In this document: positions 7,420 through 10,385 of the stretch, piece after piece
Layout of the letters: each line of letters begins with the position of its first letter
Position numbering within the stretch: position 1 is the stretch's first letter
Origin: Ilumatobacteraceae bacterium
Lineage (GTDB): Bacteria > Actinomycetota > Acidimicrobiia > Acidimicrobiales > Ilumatobacteraceae
Direction: 5' to 3'
NCBI GenBank assembly: GCA_023253435.1
Contig: JALRGJ010000003.1
Span: forward strand, 17,464 to 27,848
Length of the DNA: 10,385 bases
The notes under the pieces: generated by a model
Told to the model about the DNA's origin: nothing
Database searches by the model: none
Seen by the model: the letters and a program-made list of their open reading frames with translations, nothing else
Position numbers and translations under genes: made by a program

Positions 7420-7691
7420 TGAGATCACGTGCACGAACTGGCATTGGCGCCATCTTTTTTCTCCTGGCCCAAATAAGTGGAGCGCTGCTCTGGTGTACCT
7501 ATGTGGCGGTGTGGACCCAATGGCAAGGAGGCTTGGGATTTCTCATTGGGCTCATTTCAGTACCCGGAATTGTCATTTTTCCTGTCCTTTTCTTTCTTGC
7601 GGAACATCAATTGCCCACCGGATACCTCTCCCTCTGGGGCATCACCCTGTTGCTGTGGCTGTTGAGCGCAGTGTCGTTTGGTTCTGAATAG
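7419..7691 (+). CDS. Small hypothetical membrane protein
   Basis: A 90-residue protein I do not recognise as a named family. It has a basic N-terminus (RSRAR at 2-6), consistent with the positive-inside rule. Three hydrophobic segments follow at about residues 8-28, 34-57 and 63-86. It is rich in Trp, Gly and Leu (WCTYVAVWTQW, LLLWLLSAV), with a short FGSE end and no soluble domain. The start at 7419 has no SD but fits a leaderless start from the TATAAA box. It lies 46 nt upstream of rmuC in the same direction. Hypothetical small membrane proteins beside rmuC are familiar to me from Actinobacteria, but that cannot be checked here. Coding is supported by the long hydrophobic pattern in one frame, flanked by clear genes. 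Confidence 0.75.
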   Translation: MRSRARTGIGAIFFLLAQISGALLWCTYVAVWTQWQGGLGFLIGLISVPGIVIFPVLFFLAEHQLPTGYLSLWGITLLLWLLSAVSFGSE

Positions 7692-7704
7692 GTAGAGGCC
7701 CCAG

Positions 7705-7728
7705 GGCTACAACTCAACCGGTGTAGCC
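7705..7728 (+). other. Inverted repeat between the small membrane gene and rmuC
   Basis: GGCTACA (7705-7711) and TGTAGCC (7722-7728) form a perfect 7-bp stem with a 10-nt loop. A competing stem, GGTGT (7720-7724) with ACACC (7729-7733), overlaps it, so the two cannot form together. There is no T run, so it is not a standard terminator. It ends 9 nt before the rmuC ATG and could affect start access; function unknown. Confidence 0.3.
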
Positions 7729-7737
7729 ACACCCCTC

Positions 7738-8949
7738 ATGTACCGTGTGAGCGTGGAAATTGCCCTGGTCGTTGTCATCATCGCTCTCGCTGGCGGGCTT
7801 TTGTACAGCCTCACTCAACTCAAGTCGCAGCAACACATTCCACAGACTGGTGAACAGAATCCCCCTATAGATGTGGCCGCACAAGTGGCTCTTGCTACAC
7901 AGCAAGCTCTCACAGAGGCCATGGTCACCCTCAACAAGCAAGCCGAGCGTGATCGGCAAGAGGTCTTACGTTTAGCCACAGAAATTGTCACCAAAGCAAG
8001 TGGTGAAGAGTTGGGTAAGCGAGCTGAAGTTCTCAATGCCACTTTGCAAGGAGTGCAGACAGATGTTGTTACTCGGCTGGGAGAACTCAATGCAGAACTT
8101 CAAAAACTGCGCGATACCAGCAGCACCCAGTACGGCAATATGGACAAGGCCATCTCCACGCTTGCTCAACGCACCGACAATCTCAATGAAGTTCTCTCTA
8201 GTTCGCAAAAGCGTGGCCAATGGGGTGAGCGATTGGCAGAAGACATACTTCGATCTGCAGGGTTTGTAGAAGGACAAAACTATTCCAAGCAAGAACAAAT
8301 TGCAGGTGGTGGCAAACCAGACTTCCGCTTCGAGATGCCCCCAGACAGGGTTTTGTTTATGGACGTCAAGTTTCCACTCGACAAATACATGGAGTATCTC
8401 AACACCACAGATGAAACTGTGCGCATCAATGCAAAAAACTCGTTTCTGTCTGCCTTAAAGGGTCACGTAGATGCTCTGGCAAAACGCGAGTACATGGACA
8501 AAGCAAAAGAAAACACCATCGACTATGTCCTGATGTTTGTGCCCAACGAAAGCATCAGTTCGTTCATTCACGAGGCAGACCCCAATCTGATCGATACTGC
8601 GCTGGGCAAGAAAGTTGTTCTGTGCACCCCTCTCACCTTGTATGCATTCCTCGTCGTCATTCGTCAAGCAGCAGATAGTTTCCACACTGAGCGCACCGCA
8701 GCAAACATCATGCAACGCATCAACCTCTTTGATAAAGAGTGGAAGAATTACACAAACGCTGTTGAGCAAGTGCAGAACAATTTTGAAAAACTCACCGACA
8801 GTATGGAGTCCATCAACGTCAACGGAACACGTTTCAAAAAACTCAGTGTGCAGGTACGAGAAATAGAAAAAATCCGTAAGCAACAGGGCGTTCAGGAACT
8901 GGAAGCAACTGAAGTTTTGGAACTAGAAGCAACAGAGTTGCCAGACTAA
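7738..8949 (+). CDS. rmuC: RmuC-family DNA recombination protein
   Basis: RmuC proteins limit recombination at inverted repeats and are predicted PD-(D/E)xK-type nucleases; no biochemical role is firmly set. The 403 residues have an N-terminal membrane anchor (about 6-25). A long coiled coil rich in Gln, Glu and Lys follows (about 30-155), then the RmuC domain. That domain opens with KRGQWGERLAEDIL (159-164 = RGQWGE), has GKPDFRF (Asp195) and LFMDVKFPL (Asp209, Lys211), matching the nuclease core, and VLMFVPNES after it. A second helical region covers about 330-385. The tail has an 8-residue duplication, ELEATEVL/ELEATEL. The ATG at 7738 has no SD; GTG codons at 7747 and 7753 are alternatives, but they would trim the anchor. 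It lies 46 nt after the small membrane gene, so the two may be cotranscribed. Confidence 0.95.
   Translation: MYRVSVEIALVVVIIALAGGLLYSLTQLKSQQHIPQTGEQNPPIDVAAQVALATQQALTEAMVTLNKQAERDRQEVLRLATEIVTKASGEELGKRAEVLNATLQGVQTDVVTRLGELNAELQKLRDTSSTQYGNMDKAISTLAQRTDNLNEVLSSSQKRGQWGERLAEDILRSAGFVEGQNYSKQEQIAGGGKPDFRFEMPPDRVLFMDVKFPLDKYMEYLNTTDETVRINAKNSFLSALKGHVDALAKREYMDKAKENTIDYVLMFVPNESISSFIHEADPNLIDTALGKKVVLCTPLTLYAFLVVIRQAADSFHTERTAANIMQRINLFDKEWKNYTNAVEQVQNNFEKLTDSMESINVNGTRFKKLSVQVREIEKIRKQQGVQELEATEVLELEATELPD
8896..8940 (+). repeat. Imperfect tandem duplication at the 3' end of rmuC
   Basis: Two copies of a roughly 21-nt unit (8896-8916 and 8920-8940) with a 24-nt period encode ELEATEVL then ELEATEL. 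The spacing keeps the frame. The copies differ at a few bases, so the duplication is not brand new. It lengthens the acidic C-terminal tail of RmuC. Confidence 0.7.
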
Positions 8950-8951
8950 AC

Positions 8952-8966
8952 CGGTCGTTTAGACCG
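8952..8966 (+). terminator. Short hairpin after rmuC, weak terminator candidate
   Basis: CGGTC (8952-8956) and GACCG (8962-8966) make a 5-bp stem with loop GTTTA, beginning 2 nt after the rmuC stop. A T-rich stretch (TTATTTCTT, about 8976-8984) follows only after about 10 nt. Its position suits a terminator but its structure is weak. Confidence 0.3.
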
Positions 8967-8970
8967 CCAT

Positions 8971-9005
8971 AGCCCTTATTTCTTAGGTAATCAGCCCTAT
9001 TTCTT
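8971..9005 (+). repeat. Direct repeat in the upstream region of the PA14 lipoprotein gene
   Basis: AGCCCTTATTTCTT (8971-8984) recurs as AGCCCTATTTCTT (8993-9005), one base shorter, with starts 22 bp apart. That is about two helical turns, the spacing expected of paired protein-binding sites. The second copy runs into the possible -35 region. A regulator site is inference only. Confidence 0.5.
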
Positions 9006-9063
9006 GCGCTCTCCACTACTTGGACATAATGTTCAACTACTTTCCACCGATCAAAGGGACACA
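9001..9063 (+). promoter_or_regulatory. Candidate promoter and RBS of the PA14 lipoprotein gene
   Basis: CATAAT at 9025-9030 matches five of six -10 positions. Possible -35 boxes are TCTTGC (9002-9007, 17-bp spacer) or TTGCGC (9004-9009, 15-bp spacer). Transcription would start near 9037. AAAGGGA (9053-9059) is a good SD 4 nt before the ATG at 9064. Confidence 0.45.
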
Positions 9064-10385
9064 ATGCGCCGTTCAACACGACTCATCGCGGCAGTAGCTA
9101 CAGCATCTGCCCTCTTACTATCCGCCTGTGGGTCATCTGACTCCGCACCAAGAAATAGAAACGTAGCCATCGCTCAACCGGGCGAGGGCTTGAACATTGC
9201 CGTTCACCGCATCAAGCAAGGCAACGGCAACATGGAGAATTCCAAAAACTACGGTTATGGCTCTTTTAAGAACCTCACTAAGTACTACGAAGATCGTGAT
9301 CCTTGCGAAGGCGCAAACAAAACTGTTCCAAACATCGATGCAGACTGGGCCCGCGAAGTGATTGAAAACTGCGATTCCGAATATGTTCTGATTAATTACA
9401 CAGGTTTCATTACCGTGCCTGGTACCCCTGGTGAAAAGACCGAGGTCACTTTCCAAAACCGCTCTGACGACGGATTCTGGATGGAAATCGATGGCCGAAC
9501 AGTGATCGATAACTGGGACCTACAACCATGCGGCGGAAGAACAGCAACAGTTACTTTGGTAGCTGGTCAGAAGTTGCGTTTCAATTCTTGGTTCTTTGAA
9601 CACGATGACTGGGCATGTAACACCTTGTACTGGACACTTCCCGGACAAGGAATGACCGTTGTACCTCCATCTGCGTTCTCTCTCACCGAAAAAGGTGGAG
9701 AAGGTTCTGACGATGATGACTCCGATTCAGATTCAGACGGATCAAGTCCTTCATCCTCCATGCCAACTGAGAATGTTTTTGAACAAGAGACAACCACATC
9801 CTCTTCACAGCCTTCAGTGAAGGGCGAGGATGAAGGAGAGGGATCTACATCCAGCACTGCAGTTCCTGCTGATGGAGACACCTCCTCTACTACTGAGCCA
9901 GCAGTAGAGAAAAAGATCATTATTGAAGACACCACTCCCATCACTGTTCCCTCGGGAACAACGCAGTTGGAGTGCGATACCACCTGTGTGGAGTCAATTC
10001 GCACAACTCTGGGTGTGACTGGGGATGTCTATGCAACAGTGGCTGGTGAGAGAGTGCTGCTCGATGGAAAGACCGCTATCCCAACTAATGGTGCAGAAGT
10101 GGTGTTCTCTGATGGAGGAGATAAAGAAATCACCGTTGCGCTAGAGGCAGAACAAGTCTATATGCAGAAGATGTCTGACTTGTACACACCTAGAACGGTG
10201 CCGGATGTACAAATGACAGGCTCCCCGCTCGCTCCAACCACACAATCTGCTACGCAACAGACAACCACGCAGCCTGCCACACAACAGGCTGCTATGACAG
10301 TACCCGCTGAAAGCGTTGCTGCCGAAACCGGTATGGCTGGTGGTGGATTCCTTAAAGGACGAGGCGATGGGATGTCTGAGGAAAT
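9064..10385 (+). CDS. PA14-domain surface lipoprotein, 3' end cut by window edge
   Basis: Secreted, lipid-anchored protein; 440 codons are present and the stop lies beyond the window. The signal peptide has RRSTR, a hydrophobic core at 7-19 and lipobox LSAC with Cys22. Residues about 107-205 form a PA14-like beta-barrel: INYTGFITVPG, then SDDGFWMEIDGRTVIDNW (134-151), an AGQKLRFNSWFFE strand and a final LYWTLPG. PA14 domains commonly bind carbohydrate or sit in adhesins and glycosidases. Cys81, 103, 156 and 185 may form disulfides. A disordered linker at about 209-284 is Asp/Ser- then Ser/Thr/Glu-rich (DDDDSDSDSD at 216-225). A small folded segment (about 301-366) has C304-D-T-T-C308. A Gln/Thr-rich stretch (391-410) and Gly-rich residues follow. 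This suggests a stalked envelope protein; ligand and function are unknown. It has its own promoter and SD, and appears unlinked to rmuC. Confidence 0.88.
   Translation, partial: MRRSTRLIAAVATASALLLSACGSSDSAPRNRNVAIAQPGEGLNIAVHRIKQGNGNMENSKNYGYGSFKNLTKYYEDRDPCEGANKTVPNIDADWAREVIENCDSEYVLINYTGFITVPGTPGEKTEVTFQNRSDDGFWMEIDGRTVIDNWDLQPCGGRTATVTLVAGQKLRFNSWFFEHDDWACNTLYWTLPGQGMTVVPPSAFSLTEKGGEGSDDDDSDSDSDGSSPSSSMPTENVFEQETTTSSSQPSVKGEDEGEGSTSSTAVPADGDTSSTTEPAVEKKIIIEDTTPITVPSGTTQLECDTTCVESIRTTLGVTGDVYATVAGERVLLDGKTAIPTNGAEVVFSDGGDKEITVALEAEQVYMQKMSDLYTPRTVPDVQMTGSPLAPTTQSATQQTTTQPATQQAAMTVPAESVAAETGMAGGGFLKGRGDGMSEE

Noticed and set aside
9567..10004. Open frame of 145 codons on the minus strand, rich in Ser, Val and Glu
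   Set aside because: It is the complement of the Asp/Ser- and Ser/Thr-rich linker of the PA14 lipoprotein. Its composition mirrors that low-complexity stretch, and it has no recognisable motif.
1..10385. CRISPR array, tRNA, rRNA, insertion sequence or prophage
   Set aside because: I see no regularly spaced repeats, tRNA-like cloverleaf with T-loop, transposase motif or terminal inverted repeats anywhere in the window.

Overview
The window comes from a bacterium, most likely an actinobacterium of moderate GC content (around half by eye, not calculated). Three things suggest this. The DNA topoisomerase I has no zinc-finger tail and instead ends in the repeat-type C-terminus and lysine-rich tip common in Actinobacteria. 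The thiamine-binding lipoprotein carries a 'VDEGDVCVNYDKKWF' segment that I recall from actinobacterial homologues. Several starts lack a Shine-Dalgarno (SD) sequence. The genus cannot be fixed from the sequence; a streamlined aquatic actinobacterium is a guess. Genes are tightly packed, and I see no insertion sequences, phage genes, CRISPR arrays, tRNAs or rRNAs.

Layout. (1) 1-580, minus: the N-terminal two thirds of a short-chain dehydrogenase/reductase, cut by the left edge and divergent from (2) 651-1559, plus: a cation diffusion facilitator metal transporter. (3) 1580-4862, plus: a thiamine salvage operon. A TPP riboswitch is followed by a ThiN-type thiamine pyrophosphokinase, a ThiB-type thiamine-binding lipoprotein overlapping it by ATGA, and a ThiP-type two-domain permease. 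The ATPase (ThiQ) expected next is absent; the permease stops 9 nt before the end of the convergent topA gene. (4) 4872-7259, minus: topA. (5) 7419-8949, plus: a small three-helix membrane protein and an RmuC-family protein. (6) 9064 to the right edge, plus: a secreted lipoprotein with a PA14-like domain and long acidic Ser/Thr-rich linkers, cut by the edge.

How the genes work together. ThiB should capture thiamine outside the membrane, ThiP carry it across using an ATPase encoded elsewhere, and the kinase convert thiamine plus ATP to thiamine diphosphate. That product should bind the riboswitch and shut the operon down. The kinase's SD lies inside the aptamer's P4 helix, which favours control of translation initiation. 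topA and rmuC are DNA-maintenance genes. The remaining genes show no clear functional link to each other.

The most notable points are the ThiQ-less thiamine transporter cassette, the riboswitch whose conserved core doubles as the ribosome-binding site, and the PA14 surface lipoprotein. I do not see a convincing new multi-gene system.
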